The notes under the pieces are model-generated. The model was not told where the DNA came from and did not search any database. It worked only from the letters and a program-made list of their open reading frames with translations. Below, piece after piece: positions 8,601-17,363 of a DNA stretch of 64,000 bases (its first letter is position 1; each line of letters begins with the position of its first letter). Source of the DNA: DASRAA01 sp963814165 (lineage in GTDB: Bacteria > Acidobacteriota > Terriglobia > Terriglobales > Acidobacteriaceae); the NCBI GenBank assembly GCA_963814165.1, contig CAWFBW010000020.1, forward strand, positions 1 through 64,000. The letters are read 5' to 3'. A program made the translations under genes and the position numbers.

Positions 8601-10010
8601 TTGTCCAGCCGGGCACATTCTTTACATTGCAGACCGGGGACATGCTTTACACTTTCGTCCGTTCTGGTTGTCCTTCATTCCCTTCGTAGTAGTCGTGCGG
8701 AGGGAATGTGGGAATCTCGCTGTTTGAGATTTCCACATTTCCTCCGCAGTTTTTTCGCCGCTCGCGTTTTGCACTCGGCAGGCGCTCCATCCGCAGCTGA
8801 TGGCTATCAAAGCGCGCCAGCGGAGTGCTCCCGAAGTACACCTCGTAATGACGTTCATCGACCGGCAGCAACCCTACCCGCTCGCCCGTCAGTACATCAC
8901 TTAAGAACACGCTCACATGTTTCCACGAGATGTGCCCGGTGCAGTCCACCCGCCGCACCAACAGCGCGCTGTCGTACTCCGGCTCCCGCACTCGCGCCGG
9001 ATACTCCCGCAGCGACGGCACGTACACCGCGGCCGGCGTCTGCATGCCCAACGCCTCGTGCGGCCGCTGCTGGTTGTACTCTTGCCGGAAGCGGTCGAAG
9101 CTGCGCTGCTGCGCCCGCCGGTTGGCCGCGGCCGGCGACGCCGTCTCCGCCTTCAGCGTGCGATGCATGCGCTCGTGCCGCCCGTTCTGCTCCGGATGTC
9201 CCGCCTCGATCCGCTCCGGCACAATCCCCAGCTTCAGGCACCACACCGCCAGCCGCGACAGCCCGGCGATCGCCCGCGAGGCGAATGGCGGCCCGTTGTC
9301 GGTGCGCATCGCCCAAGGCATTCCGCATTCGCGAAACGCCGCTTCGAAGATCGCCTGCACCCGCGCCGTGTCCGTCATCTCCACCGCCTGACAGCGGATC
9401 AGGTAACGGCTGTGCGCGTCCGTGATGGTCAGCGGATCGATACGCTCGCCATCCTGAGTCCGAAACCAGCCTTTAAAATCGGCGCACCAGACGCGGTTGG
9501 GCTCCGTCGCTGCCGCCAGCGGCTCGCTATACGGCGCCACCTTGCGCCGTTTTTTGCGATGCCGCGTCAGACCTTCCCGGTCCAGCAGCGCTCCTATCGT
9601 GCTCGCCGCCGGCCACTCCACTTGCGGACACTCCCGCTCCAGCACCCACTTCAGCTTGCGCGGTCCCCAAGTCATGTGCTCCCGCCGCAGCTCCAGCACC
9701 GCCTCCTCAATCTCCGCCGCCGTCTGGTTGGGATGCCGCAGCGCCGCCCGACTCCGCTCTTGCAGTCCCGTCTCGCCCTGCTCCTGGAAGCGCCGCAACA
9801 CCGCATACCCGGTCGGCCGCGAGATCCCGTACATACCGCACAACTCCCTCATCGTCCTCTCTCCTGACGCATACTCCGCCAGAAACTGTTTGCGTTTCTC
9901 CACCACTCCGCTCACTTTCCAAGGCATGCCTTGTTCTACACGCCTTCGTGAACGGACCCAGGTGTAAACTATGTCCCCGGTCTGATCTGTAAAGTATCTG
10001 CCCGGTTTGT
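8601..10010 (-). mobile_element. IS481-family insertion sequence, copy 1
   Basis: A single-ORF element of about 1.4 kb. The 3' end relative to the transposase starts TTGTCCAGCCGGGCACATTC at 8601, the 5' end finishes near 10010 with GTATCTGCCCGGTTTGT. The ends are imperfect inverted repeats that share CCGGGCA, TTTACA and AGACCGGGGACAT. The same sequence is present in an inverted, internally duplicated copy (29455-31016) and a truncated copy (27745-29049). A GCGGGCTTACGCCC hairpin lies just outside the 5' end. Exact boundaries and target duplication could not be fixed by eye. Confidence 0.8.
8647..9927 (-). CDS. IS481-family transposase, intact
   Basis: The 426-aa DDE transposase cuts and joins the IS ends. 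N-terminal HTH of the helix-turn-helix/Mu-like kind covers residues about 8-60 (ERTMRELCGMYGISRPTGYA). The rve core follows with the first Asp in WCADFKGWF, the second in RTDNGPPFAS and the Glu in HPEQNGRHERMH. The C-terminal part includes FRQEYNQQRPHEALG, the usual IS481/IS3 tail. ATG 9927 (MPWKVSGVVEKRKQF) is chosen because the identical start is kept in copy 3. A longer upstream extension would run through the IS end into host DNA. Homology beyond motif recognition was not computed. Confidence 0.9.
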   Translation of the reverse strand: MPWKVSGVVEKRKQFLAEYASGERTMRELCGMYGISRPTGYAVLRRFQEQGETGLQERSRAALRHPNQTAAEIEEAVLELRREHMTWGPRKLKWVLERECPQVEWPAASTIGALLDREGLTRHRKKRRKVAPYSEPLAAATEPNRVWCADFKGWFRTQDGERIDPLTITDAHSRYLIRCQAVEMTDTARVQAIFEAAFRECGMPWAMRTDNGPPFASRAIAGLSRLAVWCLKLGIVPERIEAGHPEQNGRHERMHRTLKAETASPAAANRRAQQRSFDRFRQEYNQQRPHEALGMQTPAAVYVPSLREYPARVREPEYDSALLVRRVDCTGHISWKHVSVFLSDVLTGERVGLLPVDERHYEVYFGSTPLARFDSHQLRMERLPSAKRERRKNCGGNVEISNSEIPTFPPHDYYEGNEGQPERTKV

Positions 10011-10019
10011 ACCAGGGTG

Positions 10020-10151
10020 TTAGGCGTGGGCGTAAGCCCGCGAAACCGCCCGCCAAGACTGCGCAGCCGCGGAGCGGCGTTCTTCGCTCCAATACGCCTT
10101 CGGCCCCCATATCCCGTGGCCCATATTTGCCTGCCGCTGGCCGGTGACCCA
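10020..10151. repeat. Palindromic repeats beside IS481 copy 1
   Basis: CGTGGGCGTAAGCCCGCG at 10025-10042 is a short palindrome that recurs as CGCGGGCTTACGCCCACG beside IS copy 3 (29431-29448). CCGCGGAGCGGCG and a CCCATATTTGCC half-hairpin follow. Confidence 0.55.
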
Positions 10152-10374
10152 CCTATCCCGTGGCCTACATTTGCCTGCCGTTGGCAAATGTGGGGCCTTT
10201 GCCGTGCCTATCGAACCAAAGCGCACTCCTACCGAGCGCCATTTCGGACTGCACACCTGCCCGTGACCGCCGTCACCGACACGCACCCTTGTCTCATTCG
10301 AGAATGTGCCTGACAACCTAGCGACGCCCTCAATCATCCTTCCTCTTTATGAGCGTTGAGGGCGTTTTTCTTTT
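10152..10374 (+). repeat. 224-bp duplicated non-coding unit, copy B
   Basis: Aligns end to end with copy A (7911-8134), with scattered substitutions and the same order: 5' hairpin TTTGCC-TGCCGTT-GGCAAA, CGCACTCCTACCG, ACACCTGCCCGTGACC and the 3' terminator. Both copies have the same orientation. No reading frame is preserved between the copies. Confidence 0.6.
10324..10374 (+). terminator. Rho-independent terminator (unit B)
   Basis: ACGCCCTCAA pairs with TTGAGGGCGT and is followed by TTTTCTTTT. Confidence 0.7.
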
Positions 10375-10868
10375 GAGATTGGGCCGGTGGCCCGCAAATC
10401 CCATACCCATATTTGCCTGCCGTTGGCACATGTGGGCTGATGCCACCTGATCGTGGCACCTAACAACTCTCGCGGCGTCAAGAATGCAGTCCCGCCCTGC
10501 GGGACGACAGAAGAAAGCCCAGCGATTCATCGCTGGGAAAGCGAATAACAAATTCCAATTCCACTCTGCCGAAGGCTTGCGCGGAGGCCGCAGGCCGGAG
10601 CGCACATAAAAGAATCTGTCTTTGCCCTCACTGGCAACCGGCGACTGGCAACTGTCAACTTTCCCATTTCGGGAACGCCCCTCACTTTCCCTCCGATTTC
10701 TCTTGACATCCAAAATCCAATCGGTGCAAGGTAACCAAGCGGAGGTTACTTCCGCTCGACACTGTTCGACCTTGCCGAAGGCATACCGACGGCCTGCATC
10801 AATTCCCGCTTTCCCTTTCGCGAATAGCGAAGAGCGAAAAGCGAATAGCCCGTGCTCAGGAGGCAAAT
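10375..10868. other. Repeat-rich intergenic region before Cys-rich gene
   Basis: Holds a CCCATATTTGCC-type hairpin (10404-10438), CCCGCCCTGCGGG and CCCAGCGATTCATCGCTGGG palindromes (10492-10540), a CAACCGGCGACTGGCAAC repeat (10628-10663) and a GCGAATAGCGAAGAGCGAA tract (10819-10847) like that at 41496-41568. TTGACA at 10704 could be a -35 element for the gene at 10869 but no good -10 is seen. No gene. Confidence 0.5.
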
Positions 10869-11555
10869 ATGCCCTGTCGTACCTGTGACCATCTCAAGGA
10901 AGATGGCGTTTACTGCAGTTCTCCCGCCCTTCGCGACCAGCGTTACTGTTACTTTCACCTCAACCTTCGCGCCCGCCGCGTCCAAGCCGCCCGCGCTCGT
11001 CTGCGTAACGAGCCCTTCCGCCTGCAAATGCCCATCCTCGACAATGCGCACGCCATTTTGTCCGGCGTCCAGCAGGTCCTCGACGCCCTGGCCGACAACT
11101 GCCTGAGCGCGCGCCAGGCCGCCGTCTACCTCTACGGGCTGCAGATGGCCTCCACCAGCCTCAAGTCCACGCCCGAGTGGAAAGGCCAGCGCCCCGAAGT
11201 CGCGCCGGACCAGCCCCTTCGCGCCCTCGAGATCAACAGCCTGTGGGACCAGTACCAGCTCCCCTTTGACACCGATTTCGATGCCCCGCCCGACGTAGCC
11301 GCCGCCACCATCGAAGCCACCATCGGCCTCACCCCCGAAGCTCGCCTTCCGCAAACAAGGCAACCATCGCTCGCCCGCGTCCCCGCCCGGCCCGGCCCCC
11401 AAAACGACGCCCCGCCCGCCAACGCGGTGCCCCAGGTTCGCGCCGTGCTTTTCGGCGCTAACCTGGGCGACCTGCTAGACCCGCCCGCGACCGACCGCAA
11501 ACCGCCGGTTGCACCGTGTCCGGCTGCCGCCGACACCCCAGCGAGTGCCGCATGA
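10869..11555 (+). CDS. Cys-rich N-terminal domain protein, unknown function
   Basis: The 228-aa protein starts after a strong SD (AGGAGG at 10858-10863). The first 33 residues hold a probable metal site: MPCRTCDHL, GVYCSSPALRD and RYCYFHLN, giving Cys3, Cys6, Cys16, Cys27 and His30. An alpha-helical middle follows (residues about 50-105, with LDNAHAILSGVQQVLDALAD and ARQAAVYLYGLQMA). The last 100 residues are Pro/Ala rich and probably disordered. Similar short proteins with the Cys motif are, from memory, common in Acidobacteria, but no function is known to me. It is monocistronic by position. A role in nucleic-acid or protein binding is possible but not shown. Confidence 0.7.
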   Translation: MPCRTCDHLKEDGVYCSSPALRDQRYCYFHLNLRARRVQAARARLRNEPFRLQMPILDNAHAILSGVQQVLDALADNCLSARQAAVYLYGLQMASTSLKSTPEWKGQRPEVAPDQPLRALEINSLWDQYQLPFDTDFDAPPDVAAATIEATIGLTPEARLPQTRQPSLARVPARPGPQNDAPPANAVPQVRAVLFGANLGDLLDPPATDRKPPVAPCPAAADTPASAA

Positions 11556-11722
11556 CACCGAAGACGCGCTCATATCCCCTTTCGAATGAAGATTTTGCCT
11601 CTAACTCGTTTGTTATGAAGATTTTGCGCGCACACTATCGCCTAACCCCAGCCATATCAGGATTTTACGAAAATAGGGGTGGGGGAGGGGTACCTCTATT
11701 GCGCTATTACAACGCGGGCCGA
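11556..11722. other. Short intergenic region
   Basis: Convergent-gene spacer between the Cys-rich gene and the VWFA/M28 locus. No clear terminator hairpin or repeat is seen. Confidence 0.4.
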
Positions 11723-14552
11723 TTACCGCTGCGCTACAGCATTCTCCGGCACTTCCAGCGGAGCGTCCACCGTGCCGATCTGCTGCGTGGTGCGGTCCAT
11801 CACGCCGATGCGCAGGTTGTACTTGCCCGGCGGCAGAGCAGATGAGCTGGTGCGCGGGAATTCCATGGGCCATCACCGCAGCATAAGCGTTGGCCGGCAG
11901 CGTGGCATCTAGCGTGTCGGAGGCATGTGCTACTTCTTTGCCCGAGCTGTCGAACGCGATCACCATGCAGTCAATCTGCGCCCGTTTCTTGTTGTCGGGA
12001 GCGTCGGTGAACTCGACGCCATTGCTGTTGATGATGTAGTTGATTTTCACTTCCTTGCGCGTGGCATCAGGCAATTCCAGCGAGGCCGTCAACAACATGG
12101 AAGTTGCCGGCGGCATGCCGGGCTGCAGAGCAGTGCGCAACGCGGCGGTTCCCACTGCTCCCGAAGCCGTCGCGGGAGGAATGCTGTAGTAGCCGCGGCG
12201 ATACGCCAGCTTCCAATTCTTGTTGGGTACCTGCACCACGACCTTGTGATAGCCTCCCTCATCTTCTTTCGGCGGAGTGTAGGCCAGCGTGTAATAGGTC
12301 GAGCCGTCTTCGAGGCTGCGGGCGATGACGCGCTTCAAGTCGTTGGTATTGACGAAGGCCTCGCCGCCGGTTTGCTGGGCGATATTCTTCATCGTGGTGC
12401 GGTCGTTGATCAGCGAGGTGGTCTCGGCGCTCAGCGTGTTGCCCTGGCTGCTGGCCGACGGCGCGATGGCTCCGTGCGAGCTCCCGGGACCGGATCATTC
12501 ATGAACCCTGTCTCCGAGGTTGCCATGGTTGGGTCGAAGCCCTTCGATTGCAGTCCGCGTACGTCCACCGGATACACGGCCACGCGCGAGGTCGCCAGTA
12601 GCGACGAAGTCTCGCGAAGGTCCGCTTCAAAACTGCGAACATTGCGGAACGGATCCATGGTTGCGGGATTGGGCTCGATGTCCACCGGAAAACTGCCCGA
12701 CAGCCAGATCAGGTTCTTGCGTCCCGGATAACCGGAGACGGCGCGCGCCATGCCTTTCATCGCCGCCAGCGTAAACAGCGCGCGGTCCGTGCTGCGGAAC
12801 GCTTCGTGGTCGTTGTAATTCTGGGCAATCCGCGAGGCCTGGCCGAAGGCGATGGAATCGGTGCTGTATGCCGGAGCATTTGTGGGAGCCCCGCCTTGTG
12901 GCGCGGCCTGTTGCGCTGTGGTGACGATCCTGCTGGTTTCTCTTTCCCGCTCCGCCATGGTCGTCAAATCCTGCGACTTCGATGGTTGCAGCAACTCCGC
13001 CCTGCGCACCAGCTCTTCTGGATTTTGCGTGAATCCCTGCACCATTTCGAGTTGGCGGGTGAGGACAAACAGCGCTACCGGCTGGCCCTGCGGCAGCGTC
13101 CGCAACAGTTGCAGCAACTGGTTGCGCGCATACGACTGGTCGGTTACGGAAGTATACAGCAGGTCAAACAGAATGACGGTCCAACTGCTTTGTGGCGCCT
13201 TCGCGGGACTGTTGGTAAAGGTGTTCGCGGCCGCTGCGGCCCCAGAAGCAGAGGCCGATTGGTCCGCGGACGTCACTCCGGGAGCGCCCGGCGCGTGGGG
13301 TTCAAACGCGGCGATCGATTGCGGCTTGCCGTCCTGCCGCACTTGAAAGTTCGATGCCTTCATGTCTTTGACTGGCCGCCCATCCTTGTCGGTTACCACC
13401 TAATCAAATTGGACGAGTTTCGTATTCACTCGAATGGTGGCTGACGGCATGTTGCCTGTGGAGGTTTGGTCGGCAGGCGGAATGGTCGGCGGCGGTTGCA
13501 GCGCCGCAACGGTGCTCGCAGCGGGCTTGGCGGCGTTGGAATCATTCGCCAAAGCCGTACTCACCGCAGGAGGCGGAGCCGCGGCTGCAACAGTAGGAGC
13601 AGGCGCAGGCTGGGCTGAAGTGAGAGGCTCCGGCGTCTCAGCCTTCGCCACCTGCGATTCGGCCATGGGTCGCTTGCTCGCACCGAGTCCGCGATCGAGA
13701 AACAGCACATATACACAGAGCAGGTTGTAAGTCTGGTTGTACACCGCGGGGTCGAGCGCGGTTTGAAGTGAGAAATTCCGCGGAGTGGTTGTCGGGAGCG
13801 TACGGCCGGTACCGGGCATTACGGGCTGCAGCTTGGGAGTCGATTCTCTCTCGCCGCCACTGGAGACATAACCACGGAATAAATCGTGATCGCCGGAATG
13901 TGAGCGCGCTGGAAGAACTGTGCGTTACCTTCCGGGATATTCTCGACCGGTTGCGGCTCGCGGTTATATTGCAGTGCCCGCGCGGCGGCGGGTAGCATCC
14001 GTGCCATGCTGGCGGCGTTGGGTGCAGCGGAGAATCCCGCCGTGGTTCGTCCCACGTGGTCAAGGTCCACCATGCCGCGATACTCACGGCGTTCGGCGTC
14101 GCTCAGGCTCTTCCAGAAATACGCCGCGCCTTCTTTGTTACCGCGGAAAACGCAGCGAACACCAGCGAATGGCGGTGTGTCGTAGAGTTCAGCGATTCCG
14201 ACAGCAGCGGCAGCATCGCCACTCCGCCCCACCCAACTTTGTTTTCATCGCCACGGTCGTCGTAGTCCAGTCGCGCAGCCACCAGGATGGTCCCGAGTTC
14301 CGTGCCGGGAAGCGTGCAAATGACATTGGGAAAGGGCTGATCGGGAACCGGCTGCACCTGGATATTTCGCCGGAGGAATCCCGCCTTCTCAAACATCAAA
14401 CGTAATGCGGTGACTCGTTGCGCCGTGGTAGGAGGCGCCTGCTCGACTCGTTGTTGGACGAGTGTCTTGTCAACGCGCAGGAAGGTTACGTTGTCGGCCA
14501 CGCTAGCGCACGTCAGCGCCAACAGGGCCACGAATTGGAAGCGCCGGAGCAT
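11723..14552 (-). pseudogene. Secreted peptidase M28-like / VWFA fusion, multiply broken
   Basis: Read from 14552 the frame starts with a signal peptide (RRFQFVALLALTCASVA) and an M28-like fold (TILVAARLDYDDRGDEN; GNKEGAAYFWKSLSDAER). It shifts near 14160 and again near 13862 and ends in the M28 tail VYNQTYNLLCVYVLFLDRG. The same frame then runs through an Ala/Pro linker into a VWFA-type start (RVNTKLVQFD), hits TAG at 13400-13402, and continues VVTDKDGRPVKDMKASNF. A further shift near 12480 splits PVPG from SHGAIAPSASS, and another near 11840 splits the C-terminus (PPGKYNLRIGVMDRTT, end at 11723). The M28 part lacks the usual HxD and catalytic EE motifs, so it may be non-catalytic. Five breaks could be decay or assembly error. 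Fusion is inferred from frame continuity. Confidence 0.62.
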
Positions 14553-14645
14553 AAGCTTCCGTTCCGACGCTCAGAGGTCAACGCGGGTCAGAGTTCTCTG
14601 GGTGCCGACGTCGGCGGGCTTCCGATCTGTCCGCCGTGCGGTTGC

Positions 14646-14686
14646 AATCAAAACAGAAGGCCCATCTCGCGACGGGCCTTCAGAGT
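14646..14686 (-). terminator. Rho-independent terminator of FecR-like gene
   Basis: On the minus strand GAAGGCCCGTCGCGAGATGG pairs AAGGCCC with GGGCCTT and is followed by CTGTTTTGATT. It lies 25 bp after the stop at 14711. Confidence 0.7.
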
Positions 14687-14710
14687 TAACCGTGGACTTT
14701 CGCGGCTTGT

Positions 14711-15550
14711 CTAACGTCCCGCGCGAATGTTGCGGTGCTGTGCACTCCGCAATGCCGAGGGAGCGCCATTGGTCGCCGCAGCTGAATTAGCAACACCGGC
14801 CACTGCCGGGGCCGCTACCACGCGAGCCACCTGGATGATGCGGCTCACTGCACGTCCCTGGTGCGAGCCGACCGAGTGGGGGGTGACAACCGGGCCGCCT
14901 CCCGGAGTTGCCTTCGACGACACGTCGCCGCACACCAGTCCGCACACCGCCGCCACTCCACCTACTACGCCAGCAATGAGCCATGCCTGCTTGGTGGTGA
15001 GGCCGCTACCGGCAAACTGCGGAGCTGCCTGCGGAGCAGGAGCGGGTACCGCCGCTGGCGTCGGTTCAGCCGCACGCGAGCTTGAAGCGCCAGCGTTGAG
15101 TTCCGTGGTCGCGCCTGCTTCGGTGATCATCAACGCGCCGCTGTGGCTGGTGATGACAACGTTGTCATTCAGGCGAGCGATCTCGTAGGTCGCGGTCTTG
15201 TCCTTCGGGGTCACCGTGATCTGGGCAGCCTGTGCCGGCATGCCATCATTCGTGCTGATCGCAGCCGTGCCCTTCACCACGTTGACGCCGGCGGTTTCCA
15301 CCTCGATGGCCGAGTACGGATTGACCGTCACCTTGGAACCGTCCTGGCTCACGGTGGTGGCCGCGTAGCCGGCGGTTTCAATCTTATCGCCGGTTGCGAC
15401 GGAGGCCGAGCGGGTTACTTCTTTGCCGTTCAGCGAGACATTGCCCGAAGCGTAGAGCATGGTGTTGCCAGTTTCAGCCATCAGCATCGCCGCTGGTGTC
15501 AGCAGCATCATGGCGATGCTCAGGAGTTTTGTTGCTAAACTGTTGCGCAT
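14711..15550 (-). CDS. FecR-like secreted/membrane protein
   Basis: The 279-aa protein has a signal peptide (residues 1-25, ending MLMAETG) and a FecR-like beta-rich region, about 28-150. This includes NTMLYASGNVSLNGKEV, ATGDKIETAGYAATTVSQDG and VNPYSAIEVETAGVNVVKGT. A Pro/Ala linker follows, then a membrane span at about 190-210 (AWLIAGVVGGVAAVCGLV). The FecR fold usually senses or binds ligands in the periplasm, but this acidobacterial type lacks a linked sigma factor or TonB receptor, so a signalling role is not supported. ATG 15550 follows GGAGGCCAACGAACT. The low-complexity C-terminus (ARVVAAPAVAGVANSAAAT) is unusual and could reflect a late frameshift. Confidence 0.7.
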   Translation of the reverse strand: MRNSLATKLLSIAMMLLTPAAMLMAETGNTMLYASGNVSLNGKEVTRSASVATGDKIETAGYAATTVSQDGSKVTVNPYSAIEVETAGVNVVKGTAAISTNDGMPAQAAQITVTPKDKTATYEIARLNDNVVITSHSGALMITEAGATTELNAGASSSRAAEPTPAAVPAPAPQAAPQFAGSGLTTKQAWLIAGVVGGVAAVCGLVCGDVSSKATPGGGPVVTPHSVGSHQGRAVSRIIQVARVVAAPAVAGVANSAAATNGAPSALRSAQHRNIRAGR

Positions 15551-16058
15551 AGTTCGTTGGCCTCCAAAGCCTGTGTTCTCGGTAAACCAATCTGGTAATG
15601 ATCCGACCGTCCGCTATTCCCCAACTCTAACCCAGCCAGGATACCCGACAGCTATCCAGGCCCGCAGACGCCCGAATTCCTGCTCACTCAAGATTATTGC
15701 CATGCCGCAGGTGCACGGCAAAATCGATTCGCTGTCGCTTTCACAGCTTATACCAAAAGCGAGCTCGCGTACGCGAGACCAAATTGTAACGTACTGCCGT
15801 ACGTCCATCCACAACATTTCGCTAGTTACTCAATAGTTACGATTTGGGTCCCGTAACGTCGCGCTGACTCTTGTCCCACCGCGTCCTCTGGCCAGCCGCC
15901 CTCCTGGCACCGTGGTCGCATTCGCGGAATCGGCTTTTCGCAGCCTGATTTCGTGGCGTACAATCCCGCTGATTATGAATTGGCGCTGCGATATAGTTGC
16001 AGTGCTGGGCTAATCGCGCAGGTGCAGGGCGGCGAAAACATTGCATCAAGGAGTGGCC
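15551..16058. other. Divergent intergenic region, no gene seen
   Basis: About 500 bases between the divergent FecR-like and lipoprotein genes. The promoters of both must lie here. No dispersed repeat family is recognised, and the only feature I can name is the SD AAGGAG at 16048-16053 for the lipoprotein gene. Confidence 0.4.
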
Positions 16059-17048
16059 ATGAAACTTTCAACACGAGTTCTCATTCTTGGGTTGGTGGCC
16101 GTGACGATTTCTGTTCTGGTTGGCTGTTCCCGTCACGACAACAACGAACGCTACATTCTTGTGACCGTCAATTCCAAACTGCCTTACTGGCAGACTGCTG
16201 CGGCGGGACTCTCCAAGGCGGGTGTCCAGTACGGCGTGAAGGTCGATGTCCGCGGCCCGGATACCTATGATCCCCAGGCTGAAGTGAAAGAGTTCCGTGA
16301 CGCTGTCGCGCTGAAACCGGCAGGCATCCTGGTTTCAGTCGCTGACACTGGGCTGATGCAACCAGTGATCAATGAAGCCATCGAGGCGGGTATTCCCGTG
16401 ATCACGGTTGACGCCGATGCTCCCGCGAGTAAGCGCTTGTACTTCATCGGCACCAATAACCTGCAGGCGGGTCGCTTGGGCGGGCAGCGCGTGGTGGACA
16501 AGTTGCACGGGAAGGGCAATGTCGTCTTCTACACCATGCCCCAAACCAACATGGACGAACGGCTGAAGGGCTACAAAGACGTGTTTGCCGACCATCCGGC
16601 AATCAAAGTCGTCGAGGTATACAACATCAAGGGGGATTCTGGTACCGCCTTCGACCGCACGCAGCACTGGCTGACGGAGAAGGGCGTCGATCACATCGAC
16701 GCGTTCATCTGTCTCGAGGCTTCCGCCGGCAAAGACGTTGCAGAAGCCGTGAAGCGCAACAACGCCACGGATCGCCTCATCATCGCGATGGACACGGACG
16801 AAGCCACTCTGAACCTGGTGAAGAACGGGGTGATTGATTCCACCATCGCCCAAAAGCCTTTCACGATGACGTTTTATGGTTTGAAGGCTCTGGATGACAT
16901 TCATCATTACCCGGTGGATCTCAAGAAGGATTACGGAACCGACTCGTTCTCGCCATTCCCCAGATTCGTGGACACGGGAGTATCGCTCGTGGATAAGGTA
17001 AACGTGGACCTTTATCTGCAAGGCTTGCAGCAGGCGCAGGCGAAGTAG
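16059..17048 (+). CDS. Sugar-type substrate-binding lipoprotein (Peripla_BP_4)
   Basis: The 329-aa protein is a periplasmic-binding-protein family member of the RbsB/XylF type. It has an n-region MKLSTR, a hydrophobic stretch and a lipobox VLVGC with the lipidated Cys near residue 23. The mature part starts ERYILVTVNSKLPYWQ, followed by AAGLSKAGVQYGVKVDVRGP, an IPVITVDADAP strand, the hinge NAT..LIIAMDTDEATL and a GVIDSTIAQKP segment, all characteristic of sugar ABC-transporter receptors. The SD AAGGAG at 16048-16053 supports ATG 16059. No permease or ATPase gene is adjacent, so it is an orphan receptor here. It may serve a distant transporter or a sensor. Confidence 0.85.
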   Translation: MKLSTRVLILGLVAVTISVLVGCSRHDNNERYILVTVNSKLPYWQTAAAGLSKAGVQYGVKVDVRGPDTYDPQAEVKEFRDAVALKPAGILVSVADTGLMQPVINEAIEAGIPVITVDADAPASKRLYFIGTNNLQAGRLGGQRVVDKLHGKGNVVFYTMPQTNMDERLKGYKDVFADHPAIKVVEVYNIKGDSGTAFDRTQHWLTEKGVDHIDAFICLEASAGKDVAEAVKRNNATDRLIIAMDTDEATLNLVKNGVIDSTIAQKPFTMTFYGLKALDDIHHYPVDLKKDYGTDSFSPFPRFVDTGVSLVDKVNVDLYLQGLQQAQAK

Positions 17049-17363
17049 GGGCTGCATCGCGAAGATGTCGCGGTGTCGAACCGTCGGAAGCGCCGGGTTT
17101 CGTCCGGTGCATGGGGTCGGTTTTGGAGCGGCTTCACTTCAGGTGTAGTGCATGGGTGGAGCACACCTTTAGTGTGCATGAAAAGCTGGTGTTTGGATTT
17201 GCACTTTAGCGCCTGAGGTAATGTGTGTTGTCTACCTCAGCGGCTAAAGCCGGGCTCGGATGCGGGTCCCAAATGCACCGCTGAAGCGGTGCTCCACCCA
17301 ATGAATGTAGTGAAAATGCTTTAGCCCTGGGGCGGTCACCATCTTGGTGAGCCAGGAGAGCAC
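17049..17363. repeat. GGGTGGAGCAC hairpin repeats
   Basis: GGGTGGAGCACAC-CTTTAG-TGTGCAT at 17153-17180 and, inverted, ATGCACCGC-TGAA-GCGGTGCTCCACCC at 17273-17299. Between them CTGAGGTAATGT and CTCAGCGG resemble 40290-40305. A third member lies at 40232-40259. No gene. Confidence 0.6.

Noticed and set aside
8917..9867. Long open frames on the strand opposite the IS481 transposase (also in copies 2 and 3)
   Set aside because: They are shadows of the high-GC transposase gene, with Pro/Arg/His-rich text and no domain or ribosome-binding site.
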